DNA of 10,234 bases from Pavlovales sp. CCMP2436. Lineage: Eukaryota > Haptophyta > Pavlovophyceae > Pavlovales. Position numbers and translations under genes: made by a program. Within the stretch, counting starts at the first letter, position 1. Every line of letters begins with the position of its first letter. Under the pieces are notes generated by a model, which made no database searches, had not been told where the DNA came from, and saw only the letters and a program-made list of their open reading frames with translations. Location of the stretch: the NCBI GenBank assembly GCA_026770615.1, contig MU631331.1:51302-61535 (forward strand), written 5' to 3'. Of this stretch, positions 1-6,346 are shown piece after piece.

Positions 1-58
1 GTAACCGCCTTTTCTGTGGACGGGTGGCAAGTTCCTATAGTCGTCAGGATGGCAGACA

Positions 59-86
59 GAGCCCAAGTGAGAGGACACTTGGGCTC
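59..86. terminator. Stem-loop just upstream of the first viral gene
   Basis: A perfect 11-bp stem (GAGCCCAAGTG at 59-69 pairing with CACTTGGGCTC at 76-86) closes a 6-nt loop. It ends 6 nt before the ATG at 93. A strong hairpin in the short gap before a viral gene fits a 3'-end signal of a gene lying to the left of the window. Giant viruses such as mimivirus use hairpins as transcript 3'-end signals; applying that here is inference. Confidence 0.45.
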
Positions 87-160
87 CCGATAATGTCCGC
101 CGCGCTCTTCATGGACGCGCAGGACTTAAACCAGAAGCTCCGGGCGTCGAGCTGCACTAC

Positions 161-910
161 ATGAAGCCGGCCGGCGAAAACCAGAAGCCCAAGAGCACCG
201 TGCGCGTCACGTACGGACCCAACAAGCGCGCGCTCGCGCTCATCTCGCCGCCCATGGCCGCCGACTGGCCGCTGCTCGGCCCCGAGGGCAACATGGGCTT
301 CAAGTTCGGCCCGAACTCGCCCGACAAGGCCGTCTTCACGCTGGGCCTCGCCGACCACGCGATCGAGGGCATCGAGTCCCAGCGCGTCCAGCAATTCTTC
401 GCCGTGCTCAACCTGGTGGACGAGCGCGTCGCCGACTTTGTGTACACGCACCAGAAGGAGGTGCTCAACGCCCGCGACCTCTCGCTCGAGGCCGTGCGCG
501 GCAAGATGAGCCCCGCCGTGAAGCAGCGCTACGACAACGACCTCCCCACCTACAAGCGCGTGAACGTCTCCTTGCGCATCATGGACTACAACGGCAACCG
601 CCGCCACCTCCCGCAGCTCGACTGCAACCACCAGCCGCTGCTCGAGGGGCACGAGATCAGGCACGAGGACGTCCTCATGGCCACCGTGAAGCTCGACATG
701 TTCTACACGATGAGCTCGGTCTTCGGCATCAAGTGGGCGCCCGTGCAGCTCATGCTTTTGCGCCGGCGCGCCGACCACTCGCCGGCGGCCCTCGGCGACA
801 TATTCGCGGGCACCACGCTGCCCACCTGGGCCACGCCCGACCCGCAGCAGCAGCCGCAGCCGGCCTCCTCCGACTCGGACATGGGCTACGACAAGTCCGG
901 CTTACACTAG
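161..910 (+). CDS. Giant-virus-type single-stranded DNA-binding protein (DUF5871-like), N-terminus probably frameshifted
   Basis: The open frame from the ATG at 161 gives 249 residues. The order of elements matches the viral ssDNA-binding family (DUF5871) of algal and other nucleocytoplasmic large DNA viruses, which is thought to coat ssDNA during replication. There is an N-terminal strand region ending in a Tyr-Gly-Pro, then an ALALISPPM-type strand and Pro-Pro turn (residues 25-33), a helical middle with Phe/Leu/Asp-rich segments (75-110), a GKMSP loop (114-118), and the family-like C-terminal strand FGIKWAPVQLML (188-199). This is a family-pattern judgement, not a database hit. The true start is probably ATG 93: that frame reads MSAALFMDAQDLNQKL, then goes out of frame near 138-146, where the 161 frame continues as PGVELHYM. 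Loss of one C in the CTCCGG stretch would explain it. The C-terminal tail (from about 222) is Gln/Pro/Ser-rich. The stop is TAG at 908-910, followed by a hairpin. Confidence 0.62.
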   Translation: MKPAGENQKPKSTVRVTYGPNKRALALISPPMAADWPLLGPEGNMGFKFGPNSPDKAVFTLGLADHAIEGIESQRVQQFFAVLNLVDERVADFVYTHQKEVLNARDLSLEAVRGKMSPAVKQRYDNDLPTYKRVNVSLRIMDYNGNRRHLPQLDCNHQPLLEGHEIRHEDVLMATVKLDMFYTMSSVFGIKWAPVQLMLLRRRADHSPAALGDIFAGTTLPTWATPDPQQQPQPASSDSDMGYDKSGLH

Positions 911-922
911 AAGTCCGGCCAC

Positions 923-941
923 GCTCGGTCAATTACCGAGC
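923..941. terminator. Stem-loop after the ssDNA-binding gene
   Basis: GCTCGGT (923-929) pairs perfectly with ACCGAGC (935-941) around a 5-nt loop, starting 13 nt after the TAG at 908-910. Its position right behind a gene end, like the hairpin at 59-86, suggests a transcript 3'-end signal. The role is inferred. Confidence 0.45.
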
Positions 942-997
942 ATGAGAAGAAGTGACACACCACAAAAATTACACACCCGGATCAGCGAGCAGCTGCG
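942..997 (+). promoter_or_regulatory. Short A-rich spacer, possible viral promoter
   Basis: The gap between the hairpin and the next ATG contains the A-rich stretch CAAAAATT at 963-970, about 28 nt upstream of the ATG at 998, in otherwise GC-rich DNA. Similar CAAAAAT/GAAAAAT tracts precede the gene at 1647 (1539-1545 and 1569-1575), and an A8 tract precedes the minus-strand gene starting at 2743. Recurrence and placement suggest a promoter element; this is a weak inference. Confidence 0.3.
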
Positions 998-1528
998 ATG
1001 CAGCAGCAGCAGCAGAAGGCCGTCACCTCGCGCGAGATCTTCCTGCGGATCGCCCTCGGCTCGCCCTGCCACGGCGAGGCCGAGCACAACGCCGAGATCA
1101 GCCGCTGCTGGCCCGCGCTCAACGCGCTGCTCCTCGACCCGGGCGCGCCGATCTACAACCGCGTCAAGAACATCGTGCGCCTCGAGGTGGACGCCATCTA
1201 CGAACCGACCATCCCCGGCGGCCACCTCGGCACGGTCGTCTTCGACGTGCTCCTCGAGCTCGGCAACCTCAACCCCAAGGCGCCCGCCGACGTCGCCAAG
1301 CCGCTCCTCCAGCGCAAGCTCAAGCGCCTCTGCGCGTCCGGCGCCCTGGTCCGCGTCAAGCGCGTCGTGCCTGCCGAGCACAGCGGCTGGCACATGCGCA
1401 CCGCGGTCGACGGCGGCTTCGCGGGCGACATGGCCTACCGGCTCGTGCTCGCCGGGCCCGTCGAGTTCTACGAGGACAACCCCACCTTCGACGGCCGCCG
1501 CTCGTACGCGATGCAAAGCATGGTCTGA
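998..1528 (+). CDS. Unrecognised viral protein with N-terminal Gln tract and possible winged helix
   Basis: An open frame of 176 residues starts at the only in-frame ATG after the spacer. Five CAG codons follow the Met, giving a short Gln tract. Third codon positions are almost all G or C, as in the neighbouring genes, which supports real coding. I do not recognise the family. Residues 78-120 read as helix, then a turn of Pro/Asn, then a long basic helix (about 97-115, rich in Lys, Arg and Leu), followed by a strand-like ALVRVKRVV. That order resembles a winged helix-turn-helix DNA-binding fold, but it is inference only. The gene lies head to tail between the ssDNA-binding gene and the membrane-helix gene, so a replication or transcription role would suit the context. 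It ends with TGA, and a palindrome follows at 1550-1561. Confidence 0.6.
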   Translation: MQQQQQKAVTSREIFLRIALGSPCHGEAEHNAEISRCWPALNALLLDPGAPIYNRVKNIVRLEVDAIYEPTIPGGHLGTVVFDVLLELGNLNPKAPADVAKPLLQRKLKRLCASGALVRVKRVVPAEHSGWHMRTAVDGGFAGDMAYRLVLAGPVEFYEDNPTFDGRRSYAMQSMV

Positions 1529-1646
1529 CCCTTTTAAACAAAAATCGAGTGCACTAGTGCAGTTAGACGAAAAATCTAGAACGTGGCGCAAGTGCGCAAT
1601 TGAGTAAGAGAGCAAGTGAGCTAGTGAGCTCGTCAGTAGTTCTTAG
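1529..1646 (+). promoter_or_regulatory. Intergenic spacer with A-tracts and a palindrome
   Basis: This 118-bp gap holds an AT-rich stretch right after the stop (TTTTAAACAAAAAT at 1532-1545), the perfect 12-bp palindrome TGCACTAGTGCA (1550-1561), and a second tract GAAAAATCT (1569-1577). The palindrome may mark the 3' end of the upstream gene and the A-tracts the promoter of the gene at 1647. No gene is visible here. Confidence 0.35.
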
Positions 1647-2396
1647 ATGCCGCGACTGCCGCGGCCGGTCGACCGGCACTACCTCAAGCGCCGGGCGCTC
1701 GACACAACCCATTCGCTCTGCGCCGCCCTCGCATACCCGGCCGCCGCCGTCCTCCTCAAGTGGCTCGTCGCCGAGGCGCAGAAAAGCCTGCTGCTGTACG
1801 GCGCGCTCGCCGCCTGGTCCGTGTGCATCGCGCAGCGGATCGCCCCCCGCCTCGTCGTGCCCTGGAGCCCGAGCCGCGAGCGCTGGCACCGCATGTACGT
1901 CTACGCGCTCGACGTCACCTGGACCAAGCGCGCAGACCTCTGCGAGCACCTGCAGCTGGGCTGCCTCACCGCGCTCGAGCAGCTGCGCTTGCACGTGCGC
2001 ACCGCCAAGAAGCTGCGCGCGCCGCTGCTCAGCAACTTCGCCTGCCGCCTGCACACCACCCTGCTCGACTGGGCCAGGGTCGAGCACCGCATGTGCCTCC
2101 TTGAGCAGGTCGTCCTAGCCTACTGGCGCGAGCGCCTCTTCTGGAAGGCCACCTTCAGCTACGAGGTGCCACCGAAGGCCTTTGCGCGCGCGATGCTCTG
2201 CAAGGACTTCGTGCAGCTCGCCTGGCTTCGCGGGCTGCGGGGCGCCTACGAGATGCTGCGCGCCAAGCGCCTGCGCGGCTACGACATCATCGGCCGCGCG
2301 CTCGCCACCTCGCGCCAGAACGCCACCGCACTATCACACGATGCAGACGCTCAGGCGCGTCGACACGTTCGACTAGTCGACTGCTCGCTCGACTAG
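1647..2396 (+). CDS. Unrecognised viral protein with hydrophobic N-terminal helices
   Basis: The frame encodes 249 residues with strong G/C preference at third positions. Residues 24-42 and 47-63 are hydrophobic and could form one or two membrane helices. The rest is rich in Leu, Arg, Ala and Trp and looks almost entirely helical, with many basic residues and no recognisable motif. I do not recognise the family. A membrane protein near a capsid gene would suit a component of the internal virion membrane, but nothing proves this. The last 20 or so codons include a 12-bp palindrome and differ in character from the rest, so the C-terminus could be shifted; another frame ends at 2376. The TAG stop shares its bases with the stop of the opposing gene. 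Confidence 0.6.
   Translation: MPRLPRPVDRHYLKRRALDTTHSLCAALAYPAAAVLLKWLVAEAQKSLLLYGALAAWSVCIAQRIAPRLVVPWSPSRERWHRMYVYALDVTWTKRADLCEHLQLGCLTALEQLRLHVRTAKKLRAPLLSNFACRLHTTLLDWARVEHRMCLLEQVVLAYWRERLFWKATFSYEVPPKAFARAMLCKDFVQLAWLRGLRGAYEMLRAKRLRGYDIIGRALATSRQNATALSHDADAQARRHVRLVDCSLD
2369..2380. repeat. Palindrome at the end of the membrane-helix gene
   Basis: TCGACTAGTCGA is a perfect 12-bp palindrome near the 3' end of the plus-strand gene. It has the same ACTAGT core as the palindrome at 1550-1561, and a second CGACTAGT follows at 2390-2397. It may be part of the 3'-end signal between the two convergent genes. Confidence 0.4.
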
Positions 2397-2743
2397 TGCG
2401 CCGCCGAGGAGGAGGAGGAGGAGTAGGCCGGTGGCAGCGGCGCGTGCCCGCCGCTGCTACTGCCCGACTCGCTCGTGTGATCGCCCACCACGAAGCTCAT
2501 GTCGCTCGACGAGCTCTCCTCCGAGCGTGTCGAGTCCTCCGAACCGATCGACTCGCTGCTCCCTTCCTCGCTGCCGCTGCTTCTGCTGCTGCTGCTATCG
2601 CTCTCCGCGCATGCCACGATGAGCAGCGCGTCCACCTTCACGTCGACCGCGCTGAGCTGCTCGTGCACCTCGTTCACCGCGCGCTCGAGGCGGTCGAGCT
2701 TCGACTCGAGCTTGTTGAGCAGCACGACGAGCACCGGATTCAT
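2393..2743 (-). CDS. Small protein: coiled coil followed by a Ser-rich acidic tail
   Basis: This 116-residue frame starts at the minus-strand ATG at 2743. An in-frame Met at 2842 would add 33 residues read from AT-rich spacer DNA, so I prefer 2743. Residues 8-41 show a heptad pattern of Leu/Val (NKLESKLDRLERAVNEV and onward), a likely coiled coil for oligomerisation. Residues 47-80 are dominated by Ser with Glu and Asp, in patterns that suit casein-kinase-2-type phosphorylation, and the C-terminus is another Ser run. The family is not recognised. Low-complexity composition means the tail could be chance in GC-rich DNA, but the coiled coil argues for a real protein. The A-rich region at 2785-2826 lies 42-83 nt upstream and is a plausible promoter. 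Its TAG overlaps the TAG of the convergent gene in a CTAG. Confidence 0.5.
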   Translation of the reverse strand: MNPVLVVLLNKLESKLDRLERAVNEVHEQLSAVDVKVDALLIVACAESDSSSSRSSGSEEGSSESIGSEDSTRSEESSSSDMSFVVGDHTSESGSSSGGHAPLPPAYSSSSSSAAH

Positions 2744-3017
2744 GTCCCACGCTTTACCGCAACTCCCGCGCTTTTCCACGCCTATTTCAAAAGGTTTCCT
2801 AAAAAAAATAGGTTCTTTTATTAAAGGCCGCTCGCCCGGCAATCACTGCGTGCTGAAAACCACCTTGCGTGGATACGACTGGCCGGAACGCTGGGCGCCC
2901 GCGTGCGTGAAGGTCACCGTGCGCCCGCTCACACTCGAGCGCGAGCTGCTGCTGAACCGGCCGGATGCGGCACTGCGGGGCGGCACTGGCGGCATGTCGT
3001 ATGAGTCGTCGTATTAG
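2742..3017 (+). CDS. Small basic protein with an amphipathic N-terminal segment
   Basis: The plus-strand frame from ATG 2742 encodes 91 residues and ends 10 nt before the convergent MCP stop. Codons from about 2850 onward have the G/C-rich third positions of the neighbours and give a non-repetitive sequence with two Trp (DWPERW), good evidence of coding. The first 27 codons come from AT-rich spacer and include GFLKKIGSFIKG, which would form a cationic amphipathic helix. Either that N-terminus is real, or the true start was lost by a frame change and the spacer is just a promoter. There is no other ATG in any plus frame between 2826 and 2960. The family is not recognised. Confidence 0.45.
   Translation: MSHALPQLPRFSTPISKGFLKKIGSFIKGRSPGNHCVLKTTLRGYDWPERWAPACVKVTVRPLTLERELLLNRPDAALRGGTGGMSYESSY
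2785..2826. promoter_or_regulatory. AT-rich tract between diverging small genes
   Basis: A sharp AT-rich island (A8 at 2801-2808, then TTCTTTTATTAAA) interrupts GC-rich DNA. It sits upstream of the minus-strand gene starting at 2743 and so is a plausible promoter for it, perhaps a bidirectional one. Confidence 0.4.
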
Positions 3018-3027
3018 TCGTGCGAAT

Positions 3028-4714
3028 TTAATTGAAGACGATTTTGGCCGAGCCACCCTGGATGTTAACCCAGTTCAGCGCGACGCAGTACACGTCGACC
3101 GAGTACGTCTTGCCCGAGCGCCCGGCGAAGTCGAGCTTGAGCGCCTGGAGGGGTTCGCCGACTGCCCGTTGAGCGCAAAGTCGATGGACACCAGCGGCGC
3201 CTGCTCGTCGACGCCGTACGAGCGCTTGCCGTGCCCGTGGAAGAGCGGGATCAGGCGCTGCATCGTGTAGTCGGCGCTCGTCTTGTTGGCCATGCGGCTC
3301 GTGCCGTTGATGACCATGTCCCAGGCAGTGACACGGCAGTCGTCGCCCGGCTTGCCGAGGTAGTGGTAGTACTCGTTGATCGCGATCTCCTCCGGGTCGC
3401 GCACCACGATCCACAGCGTCTGTACCGGGTGCAGGAAGGCCAGATCGATCTTGAAGTCGAGCTTGGTGGTGAAGGAGCCGTCGTTCGTGCCTGGCATCGT
3501 GACGAGCGTGTTCTTCACGTTCTGCACCTGCTTGACGAGGCGCACGTGCTGCGGCTTGGTCTGCAGCGCGTCGGCCTCCGCCGCCGAGAGCGCGATGTAA
3601 TGGCCGATGAGCTGCATCGCCTCAATCTCCGGGAAGGCCGCCGGGTACTCCGTGGCGCGCGTCGAGGCGAGCGGCTTCGAGCTGAGGGCGTACTCGGCCT
3701 TGAGCGTTGTTGAGAGCGCGGCCGTCTTGGTGAGCACGTGGTGATGCTGGATGAGGGCCAACACGTCGCGCAGGCGGATCTCGATCGTGATGTCCTGCGA
3801 GGAGGCGATCGTCATGATCGGCAGGTACATGGAGGGGTGCTTGCTGAAGAAGAGCCCCAGCGGCACCGTGAACTCGATGAAGGCCGGGTTGCCGTAGAAC
3901 TGCGTGGCGTACACGGAGGTGTTCGCGGGCGCCGTCTGGTTGATGCGCGTGGCCGCCGCCTTGTGCGTGTGCTGCACGCGCTTGTTGCCGGTGTAGGCGG
4001 GCATCGCGGCCATGGGCGGCAAGACCTCCGCGATGGAGGTGGGCGCGCCGGTGATCGTGACGCCGGAGAGCTTCCACGGCGCGGCCTCCACGCGGCCCTG
4101 GATCGTGTTGTCGGCCACGGTCTTGGGCATGAGCGGGTCCGCGGTGCCCCAGTACTCGTCGGCGGCGTCGGCCAGGTACAGGCCGCGCGCCACGTCGAGC
4201 GTGACGCCGCCGCTGCTGAACGTCTCCATCGCCTGCGCGGTGATGGGCATCGAGCCGTTCTTGATGGCGGGCCGCTTGCGCGCGTCGCCCACGATGTCGA
4301 CGTACTGCATCTTGGGCTCGCGGTAGAGCGTGTTCTCGATGTCGAGCCAGTCGCCGTCGATCTCCTGGATCAGGTTGAAGTCCACCAGCAGGCGCACGCG
4401 CTCGATCATCGCCAGGCCAAACTTGTTGGTAAGGAAGTGCGGCACGTCGCCGACCAAGGCTGCGTCGGGCAGCTTCAGGCGCAGGCGCAGGTCGAGGTTG
4501 CCGAGCAGGTGGTCCTGCTTCTGCACCTTGAAGGTGGTCGTCGCACCGAACTTGGGCACGTTCTGCGGGTCTAGCTTCTGCACCTTGAAGGTGGTCGTCG
4601 CACCGAACTTGGCACGTTCTGCGGGTCTAGCTCCTTGAGCTTGAACTGGAAGTTGCTCGTGTGCGTGTAGCCCACGTTCTGGAAATAGCTCGTGCCGTTG
4701 TCGAGCAGGAGCAT
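3028..4714 (-). CDS. MCP: Viral major capsid protein, double jelly roll, reading frame broken twice
   Basis: The protein forms the trimeric capsomers of icosahedral large DNA virus shells. The family features are clear: an N-terminal FKVQKQDHLLGNL segment followed by a strand series, FLTNKFGLAMIERV leading into an EIDGDWLDIENTL helix (the counterpart of the family's Gly-Asp-Trp-Leu segment), VPLGLFFSKHPSMYLPIM followed by DITIEIRL (the first-jelly-roll signature, near 3863-3780), and a second jelly roll ending in strand-like SVDVYCVALNWVNI. The start at ATG 4714 gives MLLLDNGTSYFQNV, 11 nt after the upstream gene's stop; the stop is TAA at 3028-3030. The longest single open frame is 3075-4808, but its first 60-odd and last 25-odd residues are out of frame. 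One break lies in the duplicated 57-bp unit (GG at 4611-4612 against GGG in the other copy). The other is near 3150-3153, where the frame ending in KIVFN takes over. Both fit loss of one base in a G run. Whether the gene is a decayed endogenous copy or wrongly base-called cannot be settled here. Confidence 0.88.
4517..4629. repeat. 57-bp tandem duplication inside the capsid gene
   Basis: The unit beginning GCTTCTGCACCTTGAAGG runs 4517-4573 (57 bp) and repeats at 4574-4629 (56 bp) with a single difference, GGG becoming GG. In the capsid frame, 57 bp is 19 codons, so the duplication alone would preserve the frame; the 1-nt loss breaks it. Near-identity means the event is recent or an assembly artefact. 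Confidence 0.9.
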
Positions 4715-4725
4715 ATCCTGGCCGC

Positions 4726-4950
4726 TCACATTGAGGTTCTGAGTGGACACATCTGCGCGTCGACTGCCGCGAAACGCGCCAACCCGACCTCGGCCTGCAG
4801 CGGCGCACCGCTCACCGCCTCGGGCACCGCCTCGACCCCGTCCCCCGGGAGCAGCGACCACGCGAGGTTCGCGGCCGGTGCGGGCTTGAGGCCCGCCGGG
4901 TCCAGCTCGGCCTGGTCGCGCACGTCCGAGAGTGCCGCGAGCTGCTCGAG
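4726..4950 (-). pseudogene. In-frame continuation of the preceding gene beyond an internal TAG
   Basis: After the TAG at 4951-4953 the frame continues (LEQLAALSDVRDQ and on) for 74 codons with nearly all third positions G or C, ending at TGA 4726-4728. This looks like the genuine C-terminal third of the upstream gene, cut off by a nonsense change. Alternatives are stop-codon read-through, a base-calling error, or a chance open frame, since long open frames are common in GC-rich DNA. Confidence 0.45.
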
Positions 4951-5475
4951 CTAGGTACCGGCGCGTAGGCGCGCTGGGATCACAGTGAAGACGCCCGGGT
5001 CGAGCGAGTTCGAGTCGCCCGCGACCGTGCGCACCTCGCGCGGAACCTCGGCGACTGGCGGCATGTCGAGCATGCGCGCGTAGACGTCAGCCGGGTCCCA
5101 CTGCTCCTCCAGCGGGAAGCCGTGCGCCACCTCGGGCGACTCGAAGCCCATGAGGCGTCCGCGCGGGTCGCTGACGAGCTGCAGGAAGGCGGCGGACGGT
5201 CCCACGGGCCCCTGCGGTGCAGGCAGACCGGCGAGCAGGTCGAGCGTCCCAACGTCCCACGGGAGCAGGCGCGTGGGCGGCGCGCCGATCTCGTGGCCGG
5301 CACCGTCGCGGTCGTGCGGGCGTGTGCGGATGTTCTTGACGGTGTGCACGTCGCCGTCGAGCCTGGGCGCGGCCGGCGTGCCGACGTGCCGCTTCTTGTG
5401 CGCGCGCGGCTGTGCGCGCACGGTGCAGTACGCGGCGCCAAAGGCTGTGGTGCCCATGAGCGCGAGGCCCAGCAT
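4951..5475 (-). CDS. Unrecognised membrane-anchored viral protein upstream of the capsid gene
   Basis: The frame from ATG 5475 gives 174 residues before a TAG at 4951-4953. Residues 1-19 (MLGLALMGTTAFGAAYCTV) are hydrophobic and followed by a basic cluster (RAHKKRH), the pattern of an N-terminal membrane anchor with the basic side inward. The rest is Pro/Asp/Gly-rich with no motif I recognise. Third positions are strongly G/C, as in the capsid gene. The same frame stays open beyond the TAG for 74 more codons with the same codon bias and ends at TGA 4726-4728, 11 nt before the capsid ATG, so the original gene was probably about 249 codons. It lies in tandem with the capsid gene and may be co-expressed with it. 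A virion membrane or minor structural protein is possible by context only. Confidence 0.55.
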   Translation of the reverse strand: MLGLALMGTTAFGAAYCTVRAQPRAHKKRHVGTPAAPRLDGDVHTVKNIRTRPHDRDGAGHEIGAPPTRLLPWDVGTLDLLAGLPAPQGPVGPSAAFLQLVSDPRGRLMGFESPEVAHGFPLEEQWDPADVYARMLDMPPVAEVPREVRTVAGDSNSLDPGVFTVIPARLRAGT

Positions 5476-5517
5476 CTCGTCCAGGCCTTCGGAAAAAAAG
5501 GGGATTACCCCCCCCCG

Positions 5518-5541
5518 CCGCGACGGACCCCGCGACGGACC
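5518..5541. repeat. 12-bp tandem repeat, two copies
   Basis: CCGCGACGGACC occurs twice head to tail (5518-5529 and 5530-5541), directly after the C9 tract. Confidence 0.8.
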
Positions 5542-5644
5542 GGCCCCGATCCGCCGTCAACGATTTCCTCGCTGACCGATCTGGTGCTGGAACGCCGCGC
5601 AGAGCAATCCGCGCTGCCTTGCACGCAAGGCATGCCAATTACAG

Positions 5645-5668
5645 GCAGCACCACTCGCAGCACCACTC
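5645..5668. repeat. 12-bp tandem repeat, two copies
   Basis: GCAGCACCACTC occurs twice head to tail (5645-5656 and 5657-5668). Confidence 0.8.
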
Positions 5669-6048
5669 GCACGCGTAACAGAAGAAGCCGCGCGTGCTTT
5701 CCGGCTACAAGGTGAAGCCAAGGACCGCGGGCACCGGGCAAGAAGGACAAGGCGAGCCCAGCTGCGCTCCTGCCAAAGCCATCGACGCCGGCCGCCACGT
5801 GGATCCCGGATCCAATGCTAGCAGCGCTCGATCCGATGAAAATTGATGTACGGCACGCTGCTACAACGTGTCGTCCAGCCTGCTCGCGGGACTTGGGGAT
5901 CGTATTCAGGTGCATCAAACGGGGGTCTTGCACCTCTCCGATATCACTCACTGACAGGCGGCGCATCGTGGGCTGCGTCGTCGTGTGGCTACCAGTCAAG
6001 CACACACACAGTGTTGCCATCTTAATCAAGGCGCCCTCTCCCACTGCA

Positions 6049-6118
6049 GATAACATGAAAGTCACCTCTCTCATCGCCTAAGGCGTTTGCGGGTGTGTTG
6101 AAGGGTCATACTAACTAA
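6049..6118 (+). repeat. Dispersed ~69-bp direct repeat, copy 1
   Basis: The segment starting GATAACATGAAAG and ending GGGTCATACTAACTAA reappears at 9248-9317 in the same orientation with four substitutions and no gaps. The two copies bracket the discoidin gene, about 3.2 kb apart. In either copy the reading frame from the internal ATG stops after eight codons, and the substitutions between copies are mostly non-synonymous in every frame, so this is not a conserved coding piece. It is more likely a mobile-element remnant or conserved non-coding unit. Confidence 0.75.
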
Positions 6119-6346
6119 CCATTGATATCATACTACAAGAAAATTGACGGAGTGATGCGGTGTTATAATTGCAATCAGTTATTAGTTCTGGCTTTTTGCG
6201 TTCGTTGATAATAACTGCTACTGTTGGAGTTGTCATAAAAAATATGCAGGTAAATTTTTTGTCGTCACTTCGAAGGGGTGCGAGCTGGGTACCAGAGTAA
6301 ATCAAGTGCTATTGCTCTGGCACCGTCTGCCGTGCTCACGCGCGGC

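Larger units (their letters stand above)
5476..6346. other. Spacer between the viral block and the discoidin gene, no convincing gene
   Basis: Composition falls from strongly GC-rich to mixed, and to AT-rich after about 6082. A C9 tract lies at 5508-5516. A minus-strand frame of 189 codons (5505-6074) and a plus frame of 88 codons (5815-6081) are open, but neither has consistent codon bias, a domain or a motif, so I do not call them genes. The stretch contains two 12-bp tandem duplications and one copy of a 69-bp dispersed repeat. The right edge of the viral block must lie near 5476-5520, but no target-site duplication or terminal repeat is recognisable. Confidence 0.5.

Noticed and set aside
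44..778. Minus-strand open frame of 244 codons opposite the ssDNA-binding gene
   Set aside because: Its His/Val/Arg/Ala-rich composition is typical of the complement of a GC-rich gene, and the plus strand carries the family-like motifs.
929..1615. Long minus-strand and alternate plus-strand frames across the 998-1528 gene
   Set aside because: They are Arg/Ser/Ala-rich low-complexity translations that cross a gene with clear GC third-position bias; they are shadows.
1563..2118. Alternate frames over the membrane-helix gene
   Set aside because: Their composition is biased and without motifs; they are shadows of the 1647-2396 frame.
3738..4574. Plus-strand open frame of 278 codons antisense to the capsid gene
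   Set aside because: It is the His/Val/Asp/Arg-rich reverse complement of the recognised capsid sequence.
5505..6074. Minus-strand 189-codon frame in the spacer
   Set aside because: It lies in mixed-composition DNA, spans a C-tract and tandem repeats, has no domain or steady codon bias, and its 3' end is Arg/Gly repeat.
5815..6081. Plus-strand 88-codon frame ending in the 69-bp repeat
   Set aside because: It has no motif or coding bias and its last eight codons are the dispersed repeat; a chance frame is more likely.
6100..6120. TACTAAC branch-point-like sequence as evidence of an intron
   Set aside because: No matching splice sites or exons with coding character are visible around it; it is part of the dispersed repeat.
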